Source of the DNA: Variovorax sp. YR216
GTDB taxonomy: Bacteria; Pseudomonadota; Gammaproteobacteria; Burkholderiales; Burkholderiaceae_C
Assembly: GCF_900107745.1 (NCBI RefSeq)
Contig: NZ_FNRO01000017.1
Location: 81,741-145,740 of the forward strand
DNA length: 64,000 nt
Reading direction: 5' to 3'
Part shown: positions 46,311-53,820 of the stretch, in pieces
How positions within the stretch are numbered: the first letter of the stretch is position 1
Layout: each line of letters starts with the position of its first letter
Position numbers and translations under genes: made by a program
Notes under the pieces: generated by a model
What the model was told of the DNA's origin: nothing
The model's input: only the letters and a program-made list of their open reading frames with translations
The model's database searches: none

Positions 46311-46649
46311 ATGAAGCTGGTCACAGCCATCATCAAACCCTTCAAGCTCGACGAAGTGCGCGAGGCGCTTTCGGCCATCGGCGTGCAAGGCATCACCGTC
46401 ACCGAGGTCAAGGGCTTCGGCCGCCAGAAGGGCCACACCGAGCTGTATCGCGGCGCGGAATACGTCGTCGACTTCCTGCCCAAGGTCAAGATCGAGGCCG
46501 CCGTGGCCGACGAGCTCGTCGAGCGCGTGATCGAAGCCGTCGAAGGTGCCGCGCGCACCGGAAAGATCGGCGACGGGAAGATCTTCGTCTACGACCTCGA
46601 GCAGGTCGTGCGCATCCGCACCGGTGAAACGGGCCGCGAAGCTCTCTGA
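46311..46649 (+). CDS. glnK: PII nitrogen-regulatory protein GlnK
   Basis: The 112-residue PII protein is full length, with the T-loop and uridylylation site Y51 (ELYRGAEYVVDF), and the ATP/2-oxoglutarate-binding KIGDGKIFV stretch near 85-93. GlnK reports nitrogen and energy status and blocks the ammonium channel AmtB by direct binding when ammonium is plentiful. The gene pair glnK-amtB is kept almost universally, and here follows the TorF porin by 62 bp under a sigma-54 promoter. Confidence 0.97.
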   Translation: MKLVTAIIKPFKLDEVREALSAIGVQGITVTEVKGFGRQKGHTELYRGAEYVVDFLPKVKIEAAVADELVERVIEAVEGAARTGKIGDGKIFVYDLEQVVRIRTGETGREAL

Positions 46650-46676
46650 AACGCAAGGCACGAAAGACATACCGAA

Positions 46677-48218
46677 ATGAAAAAATTCCTTGTATCGCTC
46701 GCGCTCGGATTGAGCGTGCTGGCTGCCGGTACATCCGGCTTTGCGCAGACAACTCCCGCCGCGCCCGCAGCGGCAGCGGCTCCCGCCGCGGCACCCGCGG
46801 CGCCGGCTGCTGCTGCACCTGCGGCCGCACCCGCTGCGGCAGCGCCCGCAGCCGAAGCGGCGGCGGCGCCTGCCGCTCCCGCGGCGGCCCCCTCGTTCAA
46901 CAAGGGTGACGTCTCCTGGATGATGGTGTCCACGCTGCTGGTCATCATGATGACCGTGCCCGGCCTGGCACTGTTCTACGGCGGCCTGGTCCGCAGCAAG
47001 AACATGCTGTCGGTGCTCATGCAGATCATGGTCACCTTCTCGATGATCGTGGTGCTGTGGATGATCTACGGCTACAGCCTGGCGTTCACCGAGGGCAATG
47101 CGTTCATCGGCGGGTTCGACCGGCTCTTCATGAAGGGCATCTTCGATCCGGCCACCGGCGTCTTCGCACCGGGCGCGACCTTCAGCAAGGGCGTGTACAT
47201 CCCCGAGCTGCTGTTCGCCGCCTTCCAGGCCACCTTCGCGGGCATCACCTGCTGCCTGATCGTCGGCGCCTTCGCCGAGCGCATCAAGTTCTCGGCCGTG
47301 CTGCTGTTCATGGCGATCTGGTTCACCTTCAGCTATGCGCCGATCGCGCACATGGTCTGGTTCTGGATGGGCCCGGACGCCTACACCGGCAAGGAAGTGG
47401 TCGACCAGATGAACGACAAGGCCGGCCTGATCTGGCAGTGGGGCGCGCTCGACTTCGCGGGCGGCACCGTGGTGCACATCAACGCGGCCGTTGCCGGCCT
47501 GGTGGGCGCCGTCCTCGTGGGCAAGCGCATCGGCTACGGCAAGGAAGCCTTCACGCCGCACTCGCTGACGCTGACCATGGTCGGTGCCTCGCTGCTGTGG
47601 GTGGGCTGGTTCGGCTTCAACGCCGGTTCCGCCCTTGAAGCCGGCACCAGCGCCGTGCTCGCCTTCATGAACACCTTCTCGGCCACCGCCGCCGCCGTGC
47701 TCGCATGGTGCCTCGGTGAAGCCATGATGCGCGGCAGGGCGTCGATGCTCGGTGCCGCATCGGGTGCCGTCGCCGGCCTCGTCGCGATCACGCCGGCCGC
47801 CGGCAACGTCGGCCTGATGGGCGCGATCGTCATCGGCCTGGTCGCCGGCTTCGCCTGCCTCTGGGGCGTCAACGGCCTCAAGAAGCTGCTCGGCGCGGAC
47901 GACTCGCTCGACGTCTTCGGCGTGCACGGCGTCGGCGGCATCGTCGGCGCGCTGCTGACCGGCGTGTTCAACACCCAGGTGCTCGGCGGCCCCGGCCTCG
48001 TGGGCGACTGGGTCACGGCCACCGTCACCTCCAACGGCATCGGCGCACAGGTCTGGATCCAGCTCAAGGGCGTGGTGCTGACCATCGTGTGGTCGGGCGT
48101 CGTTGCCTTCATCGCCTACAAGATCACCGATCTCACGATCGGCCTGCGTGTGAGCGAAGAAGAAGAGCGCGAAGGCCTCGACATCACGGCCCACGGCGAA
48201 ACCGCCTACAGCCGCTGA
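46677..48218 (+). CDS. amtB: ammonium channel AmtB
   Basis: AmtB conducts ammonium/ammonia across the inner membrane. The 513-residue product has a signal peptide (~1-22) and then, unusually, about 50 residues of almost only Ala and Pro before the first membrane helix (SWMMVSTLLVIMMTVPGLAL, from ~78). The body keeps the pore histidines (FSYAPIAHMVWFW, DVFGVHGVGGIVG) and a cytosolic C-terminal tail (RVSEEEEREGLDITAHGETAYSR) for GlnK binding. 27 bp after glnK; followed by a strong terminator. Confidence 0.97.
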   Translation: MKKFLVSLALGLSVLAAGTSGFAQTTPAAPAAAAAPAAAPAAPAAAAPAAAPAAAAPAAEAAAAPAAPAAAPSFNKGDVSWMMVSTLLVIMMTVPGLALFYGGLVRSKNMLSVLMQIMVTFSMIVVLWMIYGYSLAFTEGNAFIGGFDRLFMKGIFDPATGVFAPGATFSKGVYIPELLFAAFQATFAGITCCLIVGAFAERIKFSAVLLFMAIWFTFSYAPIAHMVWFWMGPDAYTGKEVVDQMNDKAGLIWQWGALDFAGGTVVHINAAVAGLVGAVLVGKRIGYGKEAFTPHSLTLTMVGASLLWVGWFGFNAGSALEAGTSAVLAFMNTFSATAAAVLAWCLGEAMMRGRASMLGAASGAVAGLVAITPAAGNVGLMGAIVIGLVAGFACLWGVNGLKKLLGADDSLDVFGVHGVGGIVGALLTGVFNTQVLGGPGLVGDWVTATVTSNGIGAQVWIQLKGVVLTIVWSGVVAFIAYKITDLTIGLRVSEEEEREGLDITAHGETAYSR

Positions 48219-48329
48219 GGACGGACGGGCCGCCCATCTCGATCGAGGCGATCGCGGCCCGTTTCATACCGCAACAGTTTTCTCGACAAGATTTCGTTTT
48301 TTCGCTGCGAGGTTCTCCTCTGGATGTTC

Positions 48330-48366
48330 GACCCGCCAGCGCTTCGGCGCCAGCGGGTCTTTTTTT
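48330..48366 (+). terminator. intrinsic terminator of the glnK-amtB operon
   Basis: GACCCGC-CA-GCGC-TTCG-GCGC-CA-GCGGGTC forms a long stem capped by the very stable TTCG tetraloop and is followed by seven Ts (48360-48366). It lies 111 bp after the amtB stop and 28 bp before the SMP-30 gene. Confidence 0.92.
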
Positions 48367-48393
48367 GTCCCGATTTGCCTCTAAGCTGGCGCC

Positions 48394-49314
48394 ATGTGGA
48401 CCACACTGACTGACAGCCTGAGCCAACTCGGTGAATCGCCGTTCTGGCATCCGCTCGAACGCTCCCTCTACTGGCTCGACATCCCCGGCCGCGCCGCCGT
48501 GCGTACGCGCGGCGACATCCACAACCCGACCATCGAGCGATGGGACATGCCCACCGAGCCCGGCTGCATGGCGCCCGCGCGAAGCGGCGGCGTGGTGATC
48601 GCGCTGCGCGACGGCATCTACCGCGCACGCGAATGGGGCGGCACGCTCAAGGCGATGGCGCGCGTGGATCACGACGTGCTCAAGATGCGCTTCAACGACG
48701 GCAAGTGCGATCCGCTCGGCCGCTTCTGGGCGGGCACGCTCAACGAGGCGAAGGACGGCGCGATCGCCGCGCTCTACTGCCTCGACGCACGGGGCGGCCG
48801 GGCGCCCACGCTCAAGCAGATGGCGAACGAGGCGACCACCGGCAACGGCCTCGCGTTCTCGCCCGATGCCGACACGCTGTACTGGGCCGACACCGCCGCG
48901 CATCGCGTGGTCGCGTGGACCTGGGCGGCGCGGGTCAACACCCTGTCGCGGCAACGCGTGTTCCAGCAGTTCGATGAAAAGCCGCCCGGCTGGACGCCCG
49001 AGTCGCCGCTGCGCTACCAGGGCCGCCCGGACGGCGCGACGGTCGACGCCGAAGGCCACTACTGGGCCGCGATGTTCGAAGGCGGCCAGTTGCTGCGTTT
49101 CGCGCCAACGGGTGAACTGGTCGCGTCCCTGCCGACGCCGGTGCAGTGCCCGACCATGCCGTGCTTCGGCGGCGATGACCTGCGCACGCTGTTCGTGACC
49201 ACCGCGCGGCGGGGCAGGCCGGCGGCGGAGCTCGAGTTGCGCCCCGCGTCGGGCCATGTGTTGGCGACGCGGGTCGCCACGCCCGGGCTGCCAGTCAACT
49301 TCTTTGAGGACTGA
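48394..49314 (+). CDS. SMP-30/gluconolactonase-family protein
   Basis: The 306-residue six-bladed propeller has the family's metal ligands: the early Glu in LGESPFWHPLERSLYWLDI (E14), an Asn/Asp in MRFNDGKCDPLGRFWAGTL (near 100), TGNGLAFSPD (near 148) and RPDGATVDAEGHYW with Asp near 213. The family opens sugar lactones such as glucono-, galactono- or arabinolactone, or acts on other lactones. It has no signal peptide, so it is cytoplasmic. It stands alone between the amtB terminator and repeat copy C; substrate not predictable. Confidence 0.87.
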   Translation: MWTTLTDSLSQLGESPFWHPLERSLYWLDIPGRAAVRTRGDIHNPTIERWDMPTEPGCMAPARSGGVVIALRDGIYRAREWGGTLKAMARVDHDVLKMRFNDGKCDPLGRFWAGTLNEAKDGAIAALYCLDARGGRAPTLKQMANEATTGNGLAFSPDADTLYWADTAAHRVVAWTWAARVNTLSRQRVFQQFDEKPPGWTPESPLRYQGRPDGATVDAEGHYWAAMFEGGQLLRFAPTGELVASLPTPVQCPTMPCFGGDDLRTLFVTTARRGRPAAELELRPASGHVLATRVATPGLPVNFFED

Positions 49315-49333
49315 CGGACCCTTCTTCAACCGG

Positions 49334-49421
49334 GAACCCCGCGGAACCGGCTTCGCCGGGCCGCTGGGGTTGCCCCCGGAGAGGGGGTGCAGAGCCACAC
49401 GAAGTGGGCGAGGTTGGGGGA
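49334..49421 (+). repeat. intergenic palindromic repeat, copy C
   Basis: GCGGAACCGGCTTCGCCGGGCC followed by CGCTGGGGTTGCCCCCGGAGAGGGGGTG and CACACGAAGTGGGCGAG, with small differences from copies A, B and D (about 88 bp). It occupies the gap between the SMP-30 gene and glcE. Confidence 0.8.
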
Positions 49422-49451
49422 GAACGGTTGGTCGGAGTTAGGATCGCCGCC

Positions 49452-50549
49452 ATGGATCCAGCCCTTCGCCAGATCACCGAGCGCATTCGCGCTGCCGCCT
49501 CCGAGGGCACGATGCTGTCCATTCGTGGCGGCGGCACCAAGGACTTCTACGGCGAGCCGCCGCAGGGCGAGCCTCTCTCCACGCTCGGGCTCACCGGCAT
49601 CACCAGCTACGAACCGAGCGAACTGGTCGTCACCGTGCGTGCCGGCACGCCATTGGCCGAGCTCGAAGCGGCGCTCGCAGAAAAAGGCCAGTGCCTCGCC
49701 TTCGAGCCGCCGCGCTTCGCCGATGGCGGCACCGTCGGCGGCATGGTCGCCGCGGGGCTCAGCGGGCCTTCGCGCGCGAGTGTCGGATGTGTGCGCGACT
49801 ACGTGCTCGGTGCGGTGCTCGTCAATGGGCGTGGCGAAGCACTGACCTTCGGCGGGCAGGTGATGAAGAACGTCGCGGGCTACGACGTCTCGCGCGTGCT
49901 CGCGGGGTCGCTGGGTGTGCTTGGCGTCATCGCCGAAGTCAGCCTCAAGGTGTTGCCGGTGGCGCCCGCCGAAGCCACGCTGGAGTTCGCGTGCACGCAG
50001 GCCGATGCGCTGCGGCTGCTCAATGAATGGGGCGGCCGTCCGCTGCCGCTCAACGCGAGCATCTGGCGTGAGCGCGATGGGGCCGGCTTTCTCTCGTTGC
50101 GTTTGCGCGGGGCCGTGGCTGCTGTCGAAGCGGCCTGCACGCACCTCGGCGGCGAGCGCCAAGACCCGGCGCAATCGGCCGCGGGATGGCAGTCGCTGCG
50201 CGACCACCGGCATCCCTGGTTCACGCGCCATGCGGAGCACGACCTCTGGCGGCTCTCGGTGCCCCAGACCGCGCCCGTGCAGGGCATTGCCGGCGCGCCG
50301 ATGGTCGAGTGGCACGGCGGCCAGCGCTGGTATCTCGCGCCGCCGGATCAGCGCCCGCAACTCCGCGCGGCGGTGCAGGCGGCAGGCGGGCATGCGACCC
50401 TGTTCCGACCGTCGGACGCGCACGGCCATCGCGTGCTCGGTCGCTTCGATGCGCTCAGTGCGCCTGTGGAGCGCATCCATCGCGCATTGATGCAGGAGTT
50501 CGATCCTCACGTCGTCTTCCATCGCGGACGGCTCTACCCGGCAGCCTGA
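49452..50549 (+). CDS. glcE: glycolate oxidase subunit GlcE (FAD-binding)
   Basis: The 365-residue product starts at ATG 49452 and has a single PCMH-type FAD-binding domain: SIRGGGTKDFYG near 23-34, RFADGGTVGGMVAAGLSGPS near 87-107 and the GGQVMKNVAGYDVSRVLAGS stretch (~136-155). It is the accessory FAD-binding subunit of the membrane-associated glycolate oxidase complex GlcDEF, which converts glycolate to glyoxylate. glcF follows by 6 bp, but the catalytic glcD is not next to it; the nearest GlcD-like gene in the window is the one in the hut operon at 12336. Confidence 0.92.
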   Translation: MDPALRQITERIRAAASEGTMLSIRGGGTKDFYGEPPQGEPLSTLGLTGITSYEPSELVVTVRAGTPLAELEAALAEKGQCLAFEPPRFADGGTVGGMVAAGLSGPSRASVGCVRDYVLGAVLVNGRGEALTFGGQVMKNVAGYDVSRVLAGSLGVLGVIAEVSLKVLPVAPAEATLEFACTQADALRLLNEWGGRPLPLNASIWRERDGAGFLSLRLRGAVAAVEAACTHLGGERQDPAQSAAGWQSLRDHRHPWFTRHAEHDLWRLSVPQTAPVQGIAGAPMVEWHGGQRWYLAPPDQRPQLRAAVQAAGGHATLFRPSDAHGHRVLGRFDALSAPVERIHRALMQEFDPHVVFHRGRLYPAA

Positions 50550-50555
50550 ACCCCC

Positions 50556-51788
50556 ATGCAGACCGAACTCGCCCCCGAATTCAAGAACACGCCCGAAGGT
50601 CGCGAAGCCGAGGCGATCCTTCGCAAATGCGTGCACTGCGGTTTCTGCACCGCGACCTGCCCGACCTACCAGTTGCTCGGTGACGAGCTCGATGGGCCGC
50701 GGGGCCGCATCTATCTCATCAAGCAGGTGCTCGAAGGCAAGGCGCCGACGCAAAGCACGCAGCTTCATCTCGACCGCTGCCTGACCTGCCGCAACTGCGA
50801 ATCGACCTGCCCGAGCGGCGTGCAATACGGCCATCTCGTCGACATCGGCCGCAAGATCGTCGAGGACAAGGTGCCGCGCCCGCCGCTCGACAACGTCCTG
50901 CGCTGGACGCTCAAGGAGGGCCTGACCTCGGCGCTCTTCGCGCCTGCGATGAAGCTCGGGCAGTCGGTGCGCGGACTGCTGCCCGCGAAGCTCAAGGCCA
51001 AGGTGCCTGAATCACGGCCGGCGGGCGCATGGCCCTCCCGCACGCATGCGCGCAAGATGCTGATGCTCGCGGGCTGCGTGCAGCCGGCGATGTCGCCCAA
51101 CATCAACAGCGCGACCGCGCGCGTGCTCGATGCGGCCGGCATCCAGGTGGTGGTAGCGTCCAATGCGGGTTGCTGCGGCGCGATCCGTTTCCACCTCAAC
51201 GACCACGACGGCGGCAAGGCGCAGATGCGCGCGAACATCGATGCGTGGTGGCCGCAGGTCGAGAAGGGCGAAGTCGAGGCGATCGTCATGAACGCCTCGG
51301 GCTGCGGTGTCACGGTGCGCGAGTACGGCCACATGCTCAAGGACGACCCGACCCATGCGGAAAAGGCCGCACGCATCAGCGCGATCACGCGCGACCTGAG
51401 CGAGCTGCTGCCCGACATCGCGCCCACGCTGAAGCCGCGCGTCAAGCCGCCGGTGGGCCTGGTTGCCTATCACCCGCCGTGCACGCTGCAGCACGGCCAG
51501 AAGCTGCGCGGCGGCGTCGAAAAGCACCTGCGCGCGCTCGGCTTCGACGTGCAGGTCGCGCAGAACGAATCGCACCTGTGCTGCGGCTCGGCGGGCACCT
51601 ATTCGGTGTTGCAGCCGGAGCTGTCCTACAAGCTGCGCGATCGCAAGCTCGGCCACCTGAACCAGCTCCAGCCGACCGCCATCGTGTCGGCCAACATCGG
51701 GTGCATCACGCACCTGCAGAGCGGTAGCGAAGTGCCGGTGCGCCACTGGGTCGAACTGCTGGACGAGGCCCTCGCGCCGGCAGCCTGA
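50556..51788 (+). CDS. glcF: glycolate oxidase iron-sulfur subunit GlcF
   Basis: The 410-residue protein has two ferredoxin-type [4Fe-4S] motifs (CVHCGFCTATCPTY near 26-37; CLTCRNCESTCPSG near 76-87) and two CCG domains (CxGCCGAIRFH near 206 and SHLCCGSAGTYS near 345), the set typical of GlcF and GlpC. It passes electrons from the flavin subunits to the quinone pool. Adjacent to glcE without glcD; see glcE. Confidence 0.94.
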   Translation: MQTELAPEFKNTPEGREAEAILRKCVHCGFCTATCPTYQLLGDELDGPRGRIYLIKQVLEGKAPTQSTQLHLDRCLTCRNCESTCPSGVQYGHLVDIGRKIVEDKVPRPPLDNVLRWTLKEGLTSALFAPAMKLGQSVRGLLPAKLKAKVPESRPAGAWPSRTHARKMLMLAGCVQPAMSPNINSATARVLDAAGIQVVVASNAGCCGAIRFHLNDHDGGKAQMRANIDAWWPQVEKGEVEAIVMNASGCGVTVREYGHMLKDDPTHAEKAARISAITRDLSELLPDIAPTLKPRVKPPVGLVAYHPPCTLQHGQKLRGGVEKHLRALGFDVQVAQNESHLCCGSAGTYSVLQPELSYKLRDRKLGHLNQLQPTAIVSANIGCITHLQSGSEVPVRHWVELLDEALAPAA

Positions 51789-51874
51789 TCGCACAAGGAC
51801 TGGGGGTCTGGTCTGACCCCGCGGGCGCCGGCGCGGCGTGAACATTCCCGGGTGTTCACCACGGGAGTGATTCC

Positions 51875-52297
51875 ATGAAGCGAACTTCCATCCAGACTCT
51901 CGCACGCGCCGCCACGGTGTGCGTGTGCGCCCTTGCGCCGTGGATGGCGCAGGCCCAGACACCGGTCCTCGCGCCCTCGATGAAGACCCTGGGCGAAGCC
52001 CGCTACGTGTGCGGCGGCGTCGGCGCCGAGGAATCGAACGCGATGCGCGCCGCGATGAAGGACCATCCGCTGTCGCTGCTCTTCGCCCGCGCGAGCGGCG
52101 CCTACCTGGCGGACGTGCAGGTCACGGTGACGGATGCGCAGGGCAGCACCGCGCTGTCGATGCGCGCCGATGGGCCGGTCTGCCTCGTGGACCTGCCGGC
52201 TGGCCGCTACACGGTCGCGGCGGCGAGCGAAGGCGTGACCAAGTCGCAGGTGGTGTCGCTGGGCAACGGCTCGAAGGTGGCCGACTTCCGCTTCTGA
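51875..52297 (+). CDS. small exported protein with carboxypeptidase-regulatory-like (beta-sandwich) domain
   Basis: A 140-residue protein with a signal peptide (TLARAATVCVCALAPWMAQA, cut near 27) and one domain that resembles CarboxypepD_reg or transthyretin-like folds (ADVQVTVTDAQGSTALSMR, then LPAGRYTVAAASEGVTKSQ). Two Cys in the mature part (YVCGGV, GPVCLVD) could form a disulfide. Function is unknown; the domain usually binds or presents ligands rather than catalyses. The gene stands alone after glcF and is convergent with glutathione peroxidase. Confidence 0.7.
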   Translation: MKRTSIQTLARAATVCVCALAPWMAQAQTPVLAPSMKTLGEARYVCGGVGAEESNAMRAAMKDHPLSLLFARASGAYLADVQVTVTDAQGSTALSMRADGPVCLVDLPAGRYTVAAASEGVTKSQVVSLGNGSKVADFRF

Positions 52298-52313
52298 CCT
52301 GAGGGCGCGGGCC

Positions 52314-52799
52314 TCAGGCCGCGAGCGCGGCCTCGATGTCCGCGCCGATGGATTCGGGCTTGTCGATCGGCGCGTAGCGCTTGATCACCTGCCCGTCCTT
52401 CCCGACCAGGAACTTGGTGAAGTTCCACTTGATCGCCGTGCTGCCGAGAAAGCCCCGTGCTTCCTTCACCAGCCACTTGTAGAGCGGCGCCGCGCCTGCG
52501 CCGTTGACCTCGATCTTCTCCATCATCGGAAAGCTTACGCCGTAGTTGCGGGTGCAGAAGGCGCCGATTTCCTCGTTGGTGCCCGGGTCCTGATGGCCGA
52601 ACTGGTTGGACGGGAAACCCAGCACCGTCAGCCCCTTGGGGCCGTACTTCTCGTAGAGCGCTTCGAGGCCCGCGAACTGCGGCGTGAAGCCGCACTCGCT
52701 CGCGGTGTTGACGATGAGCAGCACCTTGCCCTTGAACTCGGAAAGCGAAACCGGTTTGCCGTCGATCTGCCGGGCTTCGAAGTCGTAGACGCTGGTCAT
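52314..52799 (-). CDS. glutathione peroxidase
   Basis: The 161-residue thioredoxin-fold enzyme has the peroxidatic Cys36 (NTASECGFTPQF), the conserved Gln in GFPSNQFGHQDPG (near 71) and the Trp-Asn pair in IKWNFTKFLV (near 125), which complete the catalytic tetrad. It reduces hydrogen and lipid peroxides; Cys-type bacterial members often prefer thioredoxin over glutathione. Cytoplasmic. Its start overlaps the end of the DMT transporter by 4 bp (ATGA), so they are co-transcribed. Confidence 0.95.
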   Translation of the reverse strand: MTSVYDFEARQIDGKPVSLSEFKGKVLLIVNTASECGFTPQFAGLEALYEKYGPKGLTVLGFPSNQFGHQDPGTNEEIGAFCTRNYGVSFPMMEKIEVNGAGAAPLYKWLVKEARGFLGSTAIKWNFTKFLVGKDGQVIKRYAPIDKPESIGADIEAALAA

Positions 52800-53698
52800 G
52801 GAGATTCTTTCTGGAGTGCGGACTGCCCATCATCCGCGTCACCGGGCGACCGCGCAAACGCCGACCAGGCGGCCGCGATCACGATCAGCGCGCCACCGAT
52901 CCAGATGCGCGCGCCCATGGTCGCCGCGCCGAGGGCGACCGACGACACGCTGGCGAACAGCACCTCCGACAGCATGATCACCGCCGTCACGTTGCCCGCG
53001 AGCCGCGCCGCGCCGTACTGCAGGCAGATGTTGGCGAAGACGAAGGCGGTCCCGAGCACCGCGGCCCATCCCCACCAGCCGGTTTCGGTCCACGGCGGCG
53101 CGGGCATCGCGCCCAGCGCGGTGCCGGCAATCGCGGTCGTGCCGGCCACCAGCGCGCAGCCCGCGAACATCGCCAGCGCCCGGGATTCGCCCGGTGCATG
53201 GCGCATGCCGCGCAGCAGGATGTTCGTGACCGCGAAGCAGAAGCCGGCGGTCACGCCGAGCCAGTCCGGCAGGCTGGACGGCACCGGCCAGTCGACCTCC
53301 GGCGTCTTCAGCACCACCGCCACGCCGACCAGCGCCAGCGCGACGCGCGCCAGGGCCGAAGCGGTCGGGCGCTCGCCGAGCAGCATCCACGCGAGCAGCA
53401 CGCTCCACAGCGGCATCAGGTAGAACAGCAGCACCACGCGCACCACGTCGCCCTGCGTGACCGCCCAGTTGAACCCGACATTGGTCAGTCCCGCCGCCAG
53501 CCCGAGCAGCATCAATCCCGGGTGCAGCACGAACATGTGCCACATGCTGCGGCGCAGCACCGCCATCACCGCCGCGATCGCGACGTAGACCATGAAGGTC
53601 GTCCACACCGGATGCAGCCCATGCGCCTCGATCTGGCGAAATGGAATCCATGAAACGCCCCAGACGAAGGCGTTGAACACAAGCGCAAGCGCAGCCAA
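52796..53698 (-). CDS. EamA/DMT-superfamily transporter
   Basis: The 300-residue product has ten hydrophobic helices in two EamA repeats (FVWGVSWIPFRQIEAHGLHP near the start; second half opening at PDWLGVTAGFCFAVTNILLR near 145). Such proteins export amino acids or metabolites; the substrate cannot be read. It overlaps the glutathione peroxidase gene by 4 bp. Upstream of it lies repeat copy D. Confidence 0.9.
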   Translation of the reverse strand: MAALALVFNAFVWGVSWIPFRQIEAHGLHPVWTTFMVYVAIAAVMAVLRRSMWHMFVLHPGLMLLGLAAGLTNVGFNWAVTQGDVVRVVLLFYLMPLWSVLLAWMLLGERPTASALARVALALVGVAVVLKTPEVDWPVPSSLPDWLGVTAGFCFAVTNILLRGMRHAPGESRALAMFAGCALVAGTTAIAGTALGAMPAPPWTETGWWGWAAVLGTAFVFANICLQYGAARLAGNVTAVIMLSEVLFASVSSVALGAATMGARIWIGGALIVIAAAWSAFARSPGDADDGQSALQKESP

Positions 53699-53729
53699 AA
53701 CCGTACGACCCGGAAAAAATCAGAGACCA

Positions 53730-53818
53730 GAAATCCCGCGGAACCGGCTTTGCCGGGCCGCTGGGATTGCCCCCTGGAAGGGAGTGGAGAGCGACACGAA
53801 GTGCGCGAGCCTGGGGGT
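53730..53818 (+). repeat. intergenic palindromic repeat, copy D
   Basis: GCGGAACCGGCTTTGCCGGG, then CTGGGATTGCCCCCTGGAAG, AGAGCGACACGAAGTGCGCG and CCTGGGGG: about 89 bp, the closest copy to the consensus of the four. It lies between the lplT 3' end (53821) and the DMT transporter start (53698) on the opposite strand to both genes' coding sense. Confidence 0.82.
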
Positions 53819-53820
53819 CA

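Noticed and set aside
46738..46900. GC-rich quasi-repeat in amtB as a non-coding repeat element.
   Set aside because: It encodes the Ala/Pro segment in the correct frame between the signal peptide and the first membrane helix, so it is part of the gene.
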